Below the pieces are notes generated by a model. The model searched no databases and had not been told where the DNA came from. It worked only from the letters and a program-made list of their open reading frames with translations. This document shows positions 11,221 through 23,900 of a stretch of 64,000 nucleotides of DNA, piece by piece. The DNA is taken from contig SCHM01000002.1 in NCBI GenBank assembly GCA_004123355.1, positions 9,521,569 to 9,585,568 of the forward strand, in the 5' to 3' direction. Each line of letters starts with the position of its first letter. Within the stretch, counting starts at the first letter, position 1. The translations under genes and the position numbers were made by a program. This DNA is from Amphirosellinia nigrospora. Its lineage: Eukaryota > Ascomycota > Sordariomycetes > Xylariales > Xylariaceae.

Positions 11221-12445
11221 TCACTCATAGATCACTTCCGATCCCATCCACAGACAGCTTCCTACCACAAGCCGAAATTTACTTGTTGGGCGTACCTCTC
11301 ATCCGTTGTTTTCATAGATAGGGTCACCCTATGTTGTATGAGCCTGGCATCCACTGAGTCTGCTTTCTCTGGGTCTTGAAGCGCACGCATCAACTCTGGC
11401 GGGCCGGTTCGGAATCCCTTCGTTTTGCATTCTATACTACGCACAGATAGTATTTGTCAATGTCTAAGCTGCCGAATAAAACCTGTGCTGCATCGTTCGT
11501 TCGATTAAAGGGGGAAATAAGAAGCACTCACTATGCTGGTATCTCGTCCGCCGTCTTCAGGCGATGCGTAGCCTCAATCTGAGTCGCAAGGGTATGCCCA
11601 TGAGCCAAGTCCTGGCTATCTTGACCACCACTCTGTTTCGCATTATAGTTACATTAGCCTGCTCCATTTCGCTCGCCGATGAGCAAATAGAACCCCATTG
11701 CCAAATTTGCGATCGGTTGGAATAAGAAGAGGGTGGACTTCAACTTACAACGACCACACCGCATCCTAACCTGCCCCGACCATTCGCCTTCGGTGAAGGT
11801 AGTCCACTTTTTGTGGCCGCCGCCGCCGACTGCCATTAACGCCGATTTGGAGTTCAGCTTGACCCGCATGCGAAAGTCGGGTTCAAGACCGGGCACCGGG
11901 ATAGCGATGTGTGGGTATAGGAATGGTGAGCTGGCTTTGGTATCCTTCCCAGGCGGCCCACTGCTTATATGGCACACCATGTTAATTAGGAACCATTTCT
12001 TTAAGTATCAGGGCCATATGCTAGAGCTTCCACCGTCTCGTATCATATTTGTCAAAGCATTCTGCTTCCGCGCCGCAATTTCCTCATCTGCAGAAGTCAT
12101 TGGATAGAAGAACTCACCTTCCGTCTAGCTGCACCGCACCGGCTGGCTGTTGCGCCTGTTCTCGTTCTCGTCCCGTACCCTGCTGCTGCTCATGGTACTT
12201 CGTCCACCTCTTCTCGACCTCGGCCCAACCACTGTGCCGCCGATCACTTTCCACCTCGGGCCAGTTTATGCCACTACAAGTCTTGGAGTCAGTTATTACT
12301 GTTCATAGCGTAAATTGTGAGGATGGCAAAAACTTCGAGGCATCAAGTCCCAAAAGGAAATATCATGCCCTGAAAGTTGCCAAAACAGGAAGAAAATAGT
12401 TGCGAGAGTTACGCACTGGCTCACAACCGTTGTATCCCATTCCAT
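11221..12445 (-). CDS. DUF3237-family protein, five exons
   Basis: Biochemical role unknown. Five exons (introns 12274-12416, 11961-12117, 11633-11748, 11437-11531) join in consistent phase and total 714 nt, about 237 residues. Landmarks in order are MEWDTTVVSHGINWPEVESD, the exon-3 core PHIAIPVPGLEPDFRMRV and FTEGEWSG, then GCGVVV joined to SGGQDSQD, then IEATHRLKTADEIPAYIECK, TGPPELMRALQDPEKADSVD and KTTDERYAQQVNFGLW. The GGQDSQ, TRGxRTGPPE-like and TxDxRYA blocks suggest DUF3237. Two compensating indels are needed, a +1 near 11762 and a -1 near 11267, the latter restoring a terminal VGS..MGSEVIYE. The first intron is introner-like copy B. The start ATG is uncertain because the first exon is only 29 nt. 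Confidence 0.66.
12274..12416 (-). repeat. Introner-like spliceosomal intron, copy B
   Basis: This 143-nt first intron of the DUF3237-type gene starts gtgcgtaactct, has a taactgac branch region and ends acttgtag. It aligns from donor to acceptor with the intron at 2038-2188, roughly two thirds identical by eye. Removing it joins codons in phase 2 (H-G-I-N-W), so it is a working intron and not a random repeat. Confidence 0.75.
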
Positions 12446-13919
12446 CGCCGCGGTCGGCGCGGGCGGTTGTCCTTCTCCGTCCGTTGATGTCTCCGGTAGC
12501 GGACGAACGGCGGTAACCGTGCAAGCGGCGGCACTCCCCGTAGATATTTCCCGGGATGACGAGCTCGGGCCTCGATTTCACAGTCCTGAATGTGACGGTA
12601 GACTCCATCAGTGATCTCACCCCTTAAAATGGCCAGGATGAAAATCAAATAGGGGCTAGAATGCTAATTGTAGTTTGGTTTTGCGTAAATGAAACAGGAG
12701 GAGATTTTACAATTGAAGGCCATTATTTCCTAATCCTACTTTGCAAAGACGGTGCTGCGGTAATGCGCGGGGCAAAGTCAGCCCGCACCGGGGTAGAATG
12801 TTGCTCCGACCGATCACTGTGTTCGGCGCCGTTACCTAATATTGGCTGCGTCGAGAAGTAGACGTAAGACAATGGAAATACACATAAATTACAGATATAG
12901 GTCGTTACAACAGAGCATTGACTGGAATTGGAGTTTTTTTAATATTAAAGGGTACGCTGATGGATAAGGTTTTCTTTGGGTATTGTTGCACCCAAATCCC
13001 GAAGCCTTACGTTAATACCCAGTACGACATTGCGTTGAATTCATGTCATCGTTGGCTTCATACCACTAGTAACTTGCTGTATGCTATTACCCCCGTCCGA
13101 CAATAAACCCTATGTGCCCTCCGTGCCTTTCTCCTTGCCTATAACGTATTGGTATCTAGACACTCGAGTCTCTTATCGCAATATGTATTTCGAGGCGACC
13201 CGGCCAGGTTTTGCATATCCCAGCTCCGTCAGTTTATCATATCGACCAAGCCCTTTGTATTGTCCCTATTGCGCCTACAACCTATCACAGGAAGCACGTA
13301 AGCTGTCCGAGACCGTGCATCCTAGGCAGTTCATGATACACGTTGTGTTGCCTGGATGGGGTTAACACGCAGGGTGAATTCGCTCATGTGTGTCAACTCA
13401 GGTTCTTTGGCAGTGGAAGTTGAAAATCCAAGTTTTGTATCATAGAATCAACCGATACAACGTCCATAGTACCCACCCCGGCTGTTGCGGTTTTAGTAGT
13501 CCTCGCAAGGCCCGAAACGCATCGTCCCCTCAAGTGGTGTCGACGGGTGTGGGCATGGCTCAGGCGATGGCGCTGTCGACCTTCGAGCTCGGTCCGCCTC
13601 TTGTTCTGTGCTCACACTAGTAAATACTCTATGTAATAGCATGGTAAGTCGTGGTGAAATTGACAGAAGGCAATCGCAAAGGCGATGACCCTCTAGCCGC
13701 TCGGGGTTTTGAAGAGAGCTGCGGCGCTTTGTCATGGTGTTGAATGCAAGCGGTATCAAAGCCAAATATGGCGACGAAGGCGAGCTACCGTTGAAGTGAT
13801 AACAAAGGTCGAATTGAGATGATGATCTCTGGTCTGCGAATCTATCGCCCCTAACTTGGGTCACGTGTGAATCGCAACCCGCCGAAACAATACTGTAGTA
13901 CTGTTTGTATGGTCACCGA
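12446..13919. other. Intergenic region, no gene seen
   Basis: Several 60-120 codon open frames on both strands, none with recognisable domains or splice-consistent extension. It separates the 5' end of the DUF3237 gene from the 3' end of the transcription-factor-like gene. Confidence 0.45.
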
Positions 13920-16216
13920 TCAAGGCACGAGATGGTCGCTAATCTCAGCCCAAATCAGATCAAGCTGGTTCTCACACCAGTTATTTAGCCAGCAGACGTC
14001 CTTGAGCTTCGTTGCCAACGTCTCTTTGTCCGTGATGTACCTCATTAGGCAGTAGTTCTTGAGAGCATGGATAAAGAATTGGTGGTGGTCACCGAGAAGG
14101 ACAGGTTGCTGTGAGAAGTGACACTCAGTGGAAATTGCCGGCACACGAACACATGAGCCAACAAAGAGGGTCCAAAGCAAAGCGTTTTTAGTGAGGTCGT
14201 CCTTGGGCTTTATTGGAGAATTGCTGAGAATTGATGTGTTGATGTCGTGGTGGACCAGGTTGCTACGGAGCTGTTGCCAAGGCTACCAGTACTATGATAG
14301 GATCTCGGGCTTCCATAAGGTTCAGGATTGGAAAGAAGATCAAGAGCCAGTAAGGTGTCGCATAGAGATGACATCAGCGTCTCCGTAATTCCGCGGTGCC
14401 TAGGTGCAGCTGGGGGCTGCCCGCGCAGGGCCAAGTGCATAAACAAATGACCTGCGAACATGAGACTCTCGGACAAATCAATAGCTGATGAGTCTCTCTC
14501 GGCGTCATTTTGAGTCTCCGACGCAAGCGAATTTGCCCGCTTTGAAGCCTTCAGACTGCGACATGATTCTTCCATTTGGAAAAGCCGCCATTCTGCTAAG
14601 TATATTGAATCGCTCAGTTGTATCCGCTCGGTCGACATGTTTTCTATATTGTTGTAGTCAAAAGAACCCAGGCAGTCAGCGATTGAATACAGAAGCTCAA
14701 GTATCCCTATGATTTCTCGATTGCGAATCACAATGTCTTTAGGCCCTTGAGACCCCATGGTGACTTCTGTTGATCTACCTCGGAAGCGGTTGTAGACAGT
14801 GAGAGAGGACGCTAGTTGCGGTACGAAGGGAAACATCAATGGCTGCCCGGCTGCATAAGCATAGGAGAAATCCGCCCTGTTGTCTACTTTAGCTCATGTA
14901 GGCATAATGAAGCGCGGGTCAATAAGTTTCTGTCCTTACCATACTAAGGCTCTCTGGATTACGCTGATGTATTTGAATCCTTCCAGTATGCCCCCTCTCA
15001 AGTCGACAATGTGCTTCAGGCCGCTCATATGAGCCGCTGCTGCTTGAATAGAACCAGTGAAAGTCTATACGCCATAATTAGCACTATACAAGCGTCCGCT
15101 GACGATAATATTCTTGCGCACTTCGTTATTGACCAGTAACGCAACCGCCATCGTGATGCCGTCCGAGATTGGCACGCCTGGGCTCTTGCCCTCTATATTC
15201 AATCGCTCATTGATGGCCTTGATGGCTTGCAGGCGGTGAAAGTCGAATGTGCTCGTGTCATCCCAGTGAGCCAGTGCATTACTATATAGAAAACGGTTGG
15301 TCAGACTACTTCATGTCATATGGCTTCGTCATATGAAAATTCGAAGCAATACACACGAATCCTAAGATAGATACTGTACGTACTGCATAGACGCAACCAA
15401 AGCCATAAAAGCATGGGTGATAGCCGTATCAATATGTAGCTGTAATCGAGTCCCTATTAGTAGACTACAAGAATGGTGTGAAGCAGTAGGTACACTCACA
15501 GCGTCGAAGAAGTTTCCTTCTGGGTTCATGGCGAAAGCGTTAGCGAGGAAGCCGGAGTAGTCTATATTCGTTAGGCATGGGCCAAAGGAGAACCATCATG
15601 GTGGCGTCGAATAGTCGAATCAAAAGCAAGGTTAGGAAATGTACAGGCCACCTACATGTCATCATGTACGTTGGCGCTCCTTGACGGTCGAACCACTTCT
15701 CTACCAGAGCTTCTCGAGGACACAAGCATACTGTGAAACAATACTTGAGCAATGTTTCCGTCAACGGTGTTGTCTGGATACGTAGCATAGGGAAAGTTGG
15801 AAGCTCCCGCGCCACTACTAAAGCAAGTTCTCGCGAGATCATTGTGGGCGTGAAGTTGGTGTCCGTGCCCCGCTCCCCGATACAGTCCCGGGCACAGGGC
15901 CATGAAGTTTGAGTACGGACGAAGGCTTTCTGTTGGTGGGGTTGCCGCCATTGCCACATTTGCTATTGTTGGGGTTGTTCTTGCTGCTGTCGCCCTCGGA
16001 GCTGATCTCACTTGGTTGGGAGGATGGCTTCAGTCTAAACTTCGAAATACGTTCTTTCTGCGTAGTCGATTTTCTGGACTGCGAAGGGGGGCTGTTCTCA
16101 TTCGAAAGCTTTTGCCGCCTTGCATGGGAGCGTACCTTGCGGCGCGTCTCCTCATCATGGGCAACTGTATTGATGGAGGTAATAAATTGAAAACTCGTAG
16201 CCTGTGGTATAACCAT
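13920..16216 (-). CDS. Fungal transcription-factor-like protein without a zinc cluster
   Basis: Probably a nuclear regulator of the fungal_trans_2/DUF3468 or 'tachykinin family' type. The start at 16216 gives TSFQFITS followed by DEETRRKVRSHARRQK, like the F-x-F-V ... R-S-H-V-x-R opening of this group; no CX2CX6C zinc cluster is seen. A GAGASNFPYATYP segment stands where family members have GxGRxDPFxxYP, then CFTVC and PREALVEKWFDRQGAP. Later exons read LAHWDDTSTFDFHRLQAIKA, HMSGLKHIVDLRGGI and a long helical exon, ending in NALLWTLFVGSC and DVCWLNNWCENQLDLIWAEI, typical of the C-terminus. Several introns (one at about 15060-15115) and at least two indels (one near 14300 in a C run) are needed; the middle of the model is approximate. 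Confidence 0.62.
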
Positions 16217-18755
16217 TGTGAATCCGTGGGAAAGGGATGACAGCTAGACAAGACGACAGACTACCTAGGACCTAGAATTGGATGCGTGATCGATCGACTT
16301 TAACCCCGGCGCTTGCACGTCTCTGGTGTGGCCATGCTCGACTATAATGCTTTTAAATTGAATTGAGACGAAGTGTTCTCGGAAAGGACATCGTTTCGAT
16401 ATGCGCGTCCTGTTGAGATGTCACTCTAGCAATACGCGTAGTTAAAAACGGATGAAATCTTGATCGGGGTTTGCCGCCCGTGGTGTGAAGAGTGAAATGG
16501 ACTGGATGACCCTGACCCCGTAACTCCGGCCGCAGGTACCACCCTGGCTTACCTTCCTCAAAAACCGGGCTAGTTTTTTTCTCCCTGGAACTTGCCGATG
16601 ACAAATTAGCAGTTACTCGCTATTACTCGTCCGTTGGGCCTGGGCTCCTGGATCATATTCCCCAGGCGCTAACCACATCCTGATCATGAAACATCGAAGT
16701 CCCGAATGTACTTGGTGAATTTCCGGGGGAGCCCTACAGTAGTCGCTTCGGGGAGGTATTTAGAGCTATCCGGTCCGACTGCCATATAGTCCTACCTATG
16801 AATAGTAAATGCAGCGTATAATTGCAGTGAACTGCCGTAATGAAATCATGTGCCTCGTCCCGAGAAAATAGTTCATACGATTAAGTACCTAAACGAAACG
16901 GGTGGCATAACTTCCGAACTATTCCCTTAACTCATGACACCGTTACAAAGCACTAGAGCTGCACCGCCACCGAGCTTGTCATCGCCTTCACGCCGCAAAC
17001 TTACTAAATGCAGAGGGATCACCAAAGGTTGTAAAGATAATGGATGGGGCCAGCCTGTCCCAAGTCCCCCACAGCTGGCCGTTGTTCATGCAAGTACGGT
17101 AAAGTAGCGTATACCTGCTATCTTGGGTATTAGATTAGCTTGGCCGTCGCTCTAGCCTACTCGTTCAAGGGTCGGCCGACACAGCGTGAACATCATGACG
17201 ACAGCAACATTACACAAAATTACGACGACGACTGCATACTTCGTGGCCTGGTAGTGGCTGAGTCTGTATGATAATATATGCCAAAGCAATAGCGATCGAG
17301 GCCAATACGAGTAAAGATCTGGAAGAACGAGGCCCGTCATTCGTGCGCCGCAAGCCCCACTTGTGATAACATCTCGTTTTCCTAATCCGGTAGTTTTACC
17401 GTCCCTGCGTACGGCTCATCTATCCCCATGCAGCCCTGTGGGTTGAGCAAAGACGAATATGTCAGCTGCTTGTCATGATAAAAGGTGCCAAGGTCCTGAA
17501 ATAGATTATCTATGGGCGGGGAGTTTGATGTCGGTCGCCCTGATTTCAGCTGATCGGGTTGCTGCGATGCCACGCTGCAGCAGCAAATGTATATTGAAGA
17601 TTGATAAGTGATAAGTGTTGATTTTGGGGTCAGGTTTAACCCTCGGGGAAGATCGCATACAGCATCCAGAGCGGAATGTTTCCGATCCCATGGCCATTTC
17701 CCCTCTTTAAGCCACCCCCAGCCTAAAACCCATATGCATGGCAATCAACGCACAGTATTGGCATCCTCCAAGATACCACGTAGAGGCTCGTGCCCTGTAG
17801 TGGCGTATGTAGATGACGAACGTTTGTCGTTTCTCTCAATCGAAAAAGCATGGTCATACGTCAGGAATTAGACCCGACGACAGAGGACAAGTTGCGGGAA
17901 GCGGCCATGCCACGTCAGACACTGTCCACGCGCCTTAGTTGACTCTTTCTAGCAGCATAAATGGTTCGATATCAAACTATGTGTTGACCAATGTTGGGAG
18001 GAATCAAGGACGGCTAACTTTATTTATAAGTAAAACAAGCCAGCCTATTTAAGACAAGCCACAGACCATAAGCCACCGTGTCAGCCACACGGGGTTCCAG
18101 ATAGAAGACATACGGAGGAAGAGCCTATAGGCCCTTAAATTGGATATCGATACCTACACCACGATGGAAATTTCAGGTAGCATACATCGTACTATTAAAA
18201 TGCCCCCCAATAAGTTGATACCAGAATGCACAACCAATTTTAGCAAGCAACAATGAAACAATGGCTAACAGAGCCGCCTGTGTTATATATACCCACAGTA
18301 GAAAACTAACGAGCTCATTACGCTGTAGTTAAAAAACAACCTGACGATAAAATGTGTATGTGTATTGGTCTTTACGGCTAGTGTCACAAATCCTAAAAGT
18401 CCGAAACAAAGTCACGAATATACCTATATAAGGCGTTTCAGCTCTCATATAGCCCTCTAAGGTAGACATATGACGTAAAATAGCTACATGTGAGGAAGTC
18501 TGGCAACTAGAAGCAAGCTATTGGGGATATAAAGTCGTAAGTTTCTACGTAAATCGAAGGAGGCTAAATCCTTCAAGGCTTAACTAACCTTATCTCAGGG
18601 TTGCAGCTTGATACAAACTATATAATTTTTACACAGTATGGAATTATCGAGCTATTGAAGACCTGCCTTTTTCTGCGGGTACCTAGCTCCTTAATCATTG
18701 TTACGATGCCTGTCTCCTGGCTCCCTTAGACTTCCTCTCACGGAATAAAAACGAC

Positions 18756-18784
18756 ACCGTTAATACTCCGCGAGTATTAACGGT
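18756..18784. repeat. 29-nt palindrome with perfect 13-bp arms
   Basis: accgttaatactc and its exact reverse complement gagtattaacggt flank a 3-nt loop (cgc). It is by far the best short inverted repeat I noticed in the window. It lies in the gene-poor block, so it could be a transposon-derived hairpin, a protein-binding palindrome or a structured RNA. Confidence 0.8.
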
Positions 18785-18884
18785 ATATGTATCCACTTCT
18801 ACGCGACACTTCCGGGGTCAAAGGACGTATGCGTACAGCCAAAAATAAGTGATTAGTATTATGCTCACCGCTCTGGCAATACCA

Positions 18885-19060
18885 TTGCCATCTTTGTGAC
18901 AAGGGCTTGTGATCGAGTGCTTGGGGTTTAGAGTTCGATTCGACTAATAATCTCTTTGGGGCCTCTAGGGGCTATAGTTTCCTGTCTCGTCGTAGGCCTC
19001 CGAGAGTAGGTGACGAGAGGGGAATCGGCCTCCAGGCTCTGTGTGGCTCTTGCGGCTAAG
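18885..19060 (+). repeat. Dispersed degenerate repeat, copy 1
   Basis: Shares actaataatctctttggg with 29.7 kb, with weaker matches on both sides: gtgac..ggcttgtg upstream, ctatagtttcc just after it, and a tcggcc...tctg/gtggc block further on. The stretch gagttcgattcgact looks like a tRNA T-arm or RNA polymerase III B box. The family is unknown and ends are approximate. Confidence 0.5.
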
Positions 19061-19982
19061 TTCTGCGGCCCGTCCGCGTGACAATCCTCCCGAACCGCGA
19101 GTCCTACCTTTCTAGGATTATCTAAGAAACAAACAGGGACTTCAGACTGTGTATATAGCTGAGATTAGCTCCCAGATTACGGAGGTAATAAGATCTTCGC
19201 GTGACAATAGATGTCGTGCCACGCCGCTATGAGTGGCATCTACGAAAATCCTAACGACTAGTCTACGGCGCAGGGGATTCTAAACCCTTTTCGTGACAGA
19301 ATTCTATGATACCAGCCCCTGGATATCCTAACGATTATTATTGGACTTCAAGAAGTGAAAAAAAAGGAATTATAGTTATATTTTATTTTCACCACCATTT
19401 TAGGAAGTTGCTAGGCCGTCATTGTACAATAAGATGACTGTTCGTCGGGTTTTAAATTATTATCTGTCAGGAATCCTGTACTTGAGGCAGACATGGCAGC
19501 ATCTCTGTAAACCGTAGTATGATGTTGTTACGGAAAGCGTCTAAAATCCTTTGTGCCTTAGGTTAGTCTCCTATCTTTTGGCTATATACACACTCCTTCT
19601 TTGTCCCGGAGTAGCCGGAGAGACGACATCGTGGCAAGGTAAAACACTTGTTGCTACGCGAACGTCATTAGAGCCTCTTAATGGACTTATAGTTGTACCT
19701 AGATGTCTAAAAGTCTCTCGGATCACTATCTATTCGAGGGGCCATACTAATGTTTATCAAGTCAGCCTTTAAGTATAACGTTATCTATTTTATTAATACA
19801 GATAGATAGATGATAATGGTCGCTCGACTTAAAGCAGTCCAAGCAAGGAAGAATAAGAAGAATATAAGCATATGCGATTGATGAAATGGGAAGCGAGTAA
19901 GAGCAGGCAGATAGCGGTGACTATACATCCGCATCAACAGCTCTCATGCCTTGTGGGCTACAAGCCAAAATAACAAAACAAA

Positions 19983-20065
19983 CTGCCTACCAGCCGAATT
20001 GAACTTCTGACCTTGCCATGTCACTAATTACCGAGATATGCTATATTGTTTAGCTAAGCAGGCAG
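19983..20065 (-). other. tRNA-like relic
   Basis: On the minus strand the ends pair as an acceptor-like stem (gcctgct with ggtaggc). They enclose an A-box-like ttagctaaacaat and a T-loop agttcaattc. The anticodon and T stems are broken and no proper anticodon loop with U33 is seen, so this is a decayed tRNA or tRNA-derived element rather than a working tRNA gene. Confidence 0.32.
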
Positions 20066-20981
20066 AATGTACCGCGTGATGGGGTTTTGCAAGGACATAT
20101 ATGCTGAGACATGTGACGTTGAGTATTCAATGGCCTATTTAACTACTACAGCCGACTCAATAATATAGACTCAACTACAATTTAATCATTATATATGACG
20201 ATGTATTGACCGAAAATAAACAGAAGTTCCCCGAACCCTCACTATTCGGTTTGATGAGGCCGATTCAAGCCTTGGTAAGGCACTTTGGGACTATCCACCT
20301 CTATCTTGATAACTAGCTATTAAATACGTTGTATTTCTAGTTTCATTTGGGTTTGTTCTCCCATGACTTAAAGATCAGTTTAACTTTCCACTGTCGGGCT
20401 TACATACCTACCTACCAACTCTTATTAAGGTTTGTATACCTACCTAGGCTTGGGGTGAATGGTTAGAGAGATATAAGACCCTGAGCCCAAAACCTGAGAT
20501 CCAATGCGGATCCATGCATTCGGCACGGGTTTGCTGGAACAGGGCATGGGGTCTATGAAAGCGGGTCTTTAGTGGGTCATACCAGTAGATTTGGCATCTG
20601 AAAATCTCGATAAGCAGAAAAATAAGCAAATAGAATTTTTGGAGGGGTTAAGTTTTCTGATAAGCAGAATTTCTGTTGGCCATTATCCATCCGCCCTCCC
20701 TTTCCGTTACCTGGTCAGGCTGCGCTGCGCTGCACCGCCTTCTACCTCACACCTTTTTCCCTTCACAAAGGAGAGAATCGAAGGCAGGTCGGGCGAACGG
20801 TTGCCATTCATTACCCAACATCAACCAACGCCTCGAGACGTTGCGCATCTGCGCCTGTCTCCGACTTTTCATTCAAAGCGTCCTGCCGCGTCTCATCCCC
20901 TCCCCCTCTTCCATATCCGCCTTTGACAGCCACTACTCCCATCCGGCCTCTGTCTCGCCTCGCCCAGCCATCGCCCAGGCG

Positions 20982-23900
20982 ATGCCTCACTCCATCTCGC
21001 CGCCGATAATGGTGGCCACAAATGGCGATGCCCTCCGCCGCCCTCGAAGGAGGATGTTTCCGCCATCCTCAACACCGCATTCACCGCCACTTCCTCGGCC
21101 GCTTCAATCGACGCCGCTTATGCGCTATGTGAACTTCTACTGAATACTGTCGGCTTCCGCGGGCTTCAATATTACGGCGTCCTTGCCGAGATCAAGAAGG
21201 CTGCTACCGATAAAAAGAGCGGGCTCCGTCGCGAAAGCGCTCAGAATCTTCTCGGCGCCTTGTTCGAGAAATTCCCCTCGCGACAACCCCTCAGTGAGCT
21301 AGTCTTTCTACTTCAGGACGGTGGCATGGTTGGCTGTGCGCTTGATGCCCTAGCCGACAAAGGCACAGTTGTGCGCGATGCCGCCCAGTACGGGTTGGAT
21401 GCCCTGTTCGCCCATCTGTCTCCCGAAGCCCTGGTCGCTGGTCTCCTACCAGCCATCGTATCCTACCTCGCCAAAAAGACTGGCAAGTGGCAAGGCGCCG
21501 TCGGCGCTCTGAAGCTGATGCAGCGTATGGCTGATAAGGCCCAAATGGAGATCGGCTGCACAAAGGAGCAAGCCCAAGAAAAGGACCTCCTCAGGGACTC
21601 TATGGGCTCAAAGCTCGCTACCTTGATTCCCATCGTAGAGAACAACATGCATGATCTCAAAATCGAAGTCGAAAAGCAGGCGCTTCTGACTATGCAGTCT
21701 CTCACAACACTATTGTCCAACGATGATGTAGCGCCCCGAATTCCCTTGCTAATCGAGACCCTGCATCACCCTTCGACCCAGACCCTACAAAAGGCAATCC
21801 ATGCTCTCTCCCAGACCACCTTTGTCGCTATCGTCACGTCGCCAGTCCTTGCGCTTTTGACTCCTTTTCTTGAGCGGACTCTGAATAACCCGAGCACCAC
21901 TCAGGAAGTACTGCGGCAGTCTACCGTCATCACTGAGAATCTGACTAAATTGGTACACGACCCCATTGAAGCAAGGACATTCCTTCCGAAGCTTCAACCA
22001 GGCGTGAAAAGCGTAGCCGATCGAGCTCCTCTGCCTGAAGTTCGTGAATTAGCCACAAGGGCATTGGATGTCATGGATAAGGCCATGAATAACGAGGCAG
22101 GCATAGTAGAACGCACTTCTATCGACGATGTCGCTAAGATCCTTGACTCTGAGATAAAGAAGAACGGAGGATTATCTGGGGATCTAGATTTCTACAAGCT
22201 GGCCCGCCCCTACATCTGTGAGATGGTTGCCGCCGATTCTAATTATCGCCAAGTTAGCAGAATTCCTGGTAGGGTTGGCCCTTATCTTAAGGATTTGATG
22301 CATCAGTCAAGCACTAGTGAGGCTGTCGCGACCGCTGTTCACCAGTACTACGTCGCAGAGGATGAACGTAAATTCGGCATCCCAGAGAAGGAGGATGACG
22401 GGGAGACTGAGATTGTGAATGCTGATTTCTCTCTTGCGTATGGTGGTATGCTTTTGCTGTCTCATACCAATCTACGTCTTCTCAAAGGACATAGGTATGG
22501 TCTCTGTGGCCGAAACGGAGCTGGCAAGTCAACACTCATGAAGAGTATCGCTGGAGGGAAGCTAGAAGGCTTCCCTCCCCAGGATGTCCTTCGAACATGC
22601 TATGTGGAGCACAATCAGGGCGAAGATGCCGACATTAGTATCCTCGATTTCATGGTCAAGGACCCTACAATTGCCTCGGAGGGCCGCCAAAGAATCTCAG
22701 AAGTTCTGGCAGAATTCGGCTTCACAGCTGGACCAGAAGGTCGCCAATCACAAAAGGTTGGGTCATTGTCTGGAGGTTGGAAGATGAAGTTGGCCCTCGC
22801 CAGGGCTATGCTTCAAAAGGCCGACGTTCTACTATTGGACGAACCTACGAATCATCTGGATGTCGCCAACATTGCATGGTTGGAAAATTATTTGAAGACT
22901 CACACCGATATCACAAGTTTAATCGTTTCCCACGACTCGGGTTTCTTGGACAACGTTACGACTGATATCTACCATTATGAACCTGGTAAAAAGCTCGGCC
23001 ACTTCAAGGGAAACTTAGCCGCGTTCGTCAAAGTTCGCCCGGAAGCTAAGGCTTATTATACGCTTTCGGCTTCTAATGTTCAATTCAAATTCCCACCTCC
23101 CGGTATCCTATCGGGTGTCAAATCTCAGACCCGAGCCATTATCCGTATGACGGGTGTCTCCTACCAATATCCGAAGGCGCCAAAGCCATCTCTTGGCGAC
23201 GTCAGCTGCCAGCTAACCCTCTCCTCGAGAGTTGCTGTCATCGGCCCTAATGGTGCGGGCAAGTCAACGCTGATCAAGATCCTGACTGGCGAGGTTATTC
23301 CTACTACTGGCCGGGTTGAGAAGCATCCTAACTTGCGTATTGGATACATCAAGCAACATGCCTTAGAACACGTTGAAATGCATCTTGAAAAAACACCGAA
23401 CCAGTACCTACAGTGGCGGTACGCTAATGGCGATGATCGAGAGGTTTTTTTGAAACAAACTCGTATTCTATCAGACAAGGATAGAGAGCAAATGGATAAA
23501 AAGATCGACATTGGCGACGGCAAGGGCGAGAAACAAATTGAGGCTCTCGTAGGCCGACAAAAGTGGAAAAAGACTTTCCAATACGAAGTGTAAGTGCAAA
23601 GTCCTTGGGTATGCTCGGTACGTAGAGACTAATATTCCTCATAGGAAATGGAGAGGCTGGCTTCCTAAATATAACTCGCAAGTTTCTAGAGAGACGATGC
23701 TAGAGTGGGGGTTTGATAAACTTGTGCAAGAGTTTGATGACCACGAGGCTTCACGTGAAGGTTTGGGTACCGTGAACTCCAGCCCACAGTCATTTCGAAA
23801 CACTTCGAGGACCTCGGCCTCGATCCTGAGATTGCAAACCACAACGAGATCGGCAGTCTGTCAGGGGGGCAAAAGGTTAAGGTCGTCATTGCTGGTGCCA

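Larger units (their letters stand above)
16217..20981. other. Gene-poor AT-rich block with degenerate repeats
   Basis: About 4.7 kb without a believable gene. It is AT- and TpA-rich, mainly from 17.9 to 20.4 kb, and its open frames look random. It contains a 29-nt palindrome (18756-18784), a repeat shared with 29.7-30.0 kb, a tRNA-like relic (19983-20065) and intergenic aggtaggta-type motifs near 20407 and 20439. The right end, from about 20680, becomes pyrimidine-rich and is probably the promoter and leader of the elongation factor 3 gene. Confidence 0.55.

Noticed and set aside
1122-12445. A secondary-metabolite cluster around the acyl-CoA synthetase
   Set aside because: The neighbours (GT32, small coiled-coil protein, DUF3237-type protein, regulator-like protein) include no synthase or tailoring set; proximity alone is not enough.
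13390-13864. Overlapping 76- and 123-codon frames on opposite strands
   Set aside because: Neither shows a domain, signal peptide or splice-consistent neighbour; treated as chance frames.
17990-18310. A solo LTR beginning near tgttgggagg
   Set aside because: No matching second end, no terminal dinucleotide pair with target-site duplication, and no second copy seen in the window.
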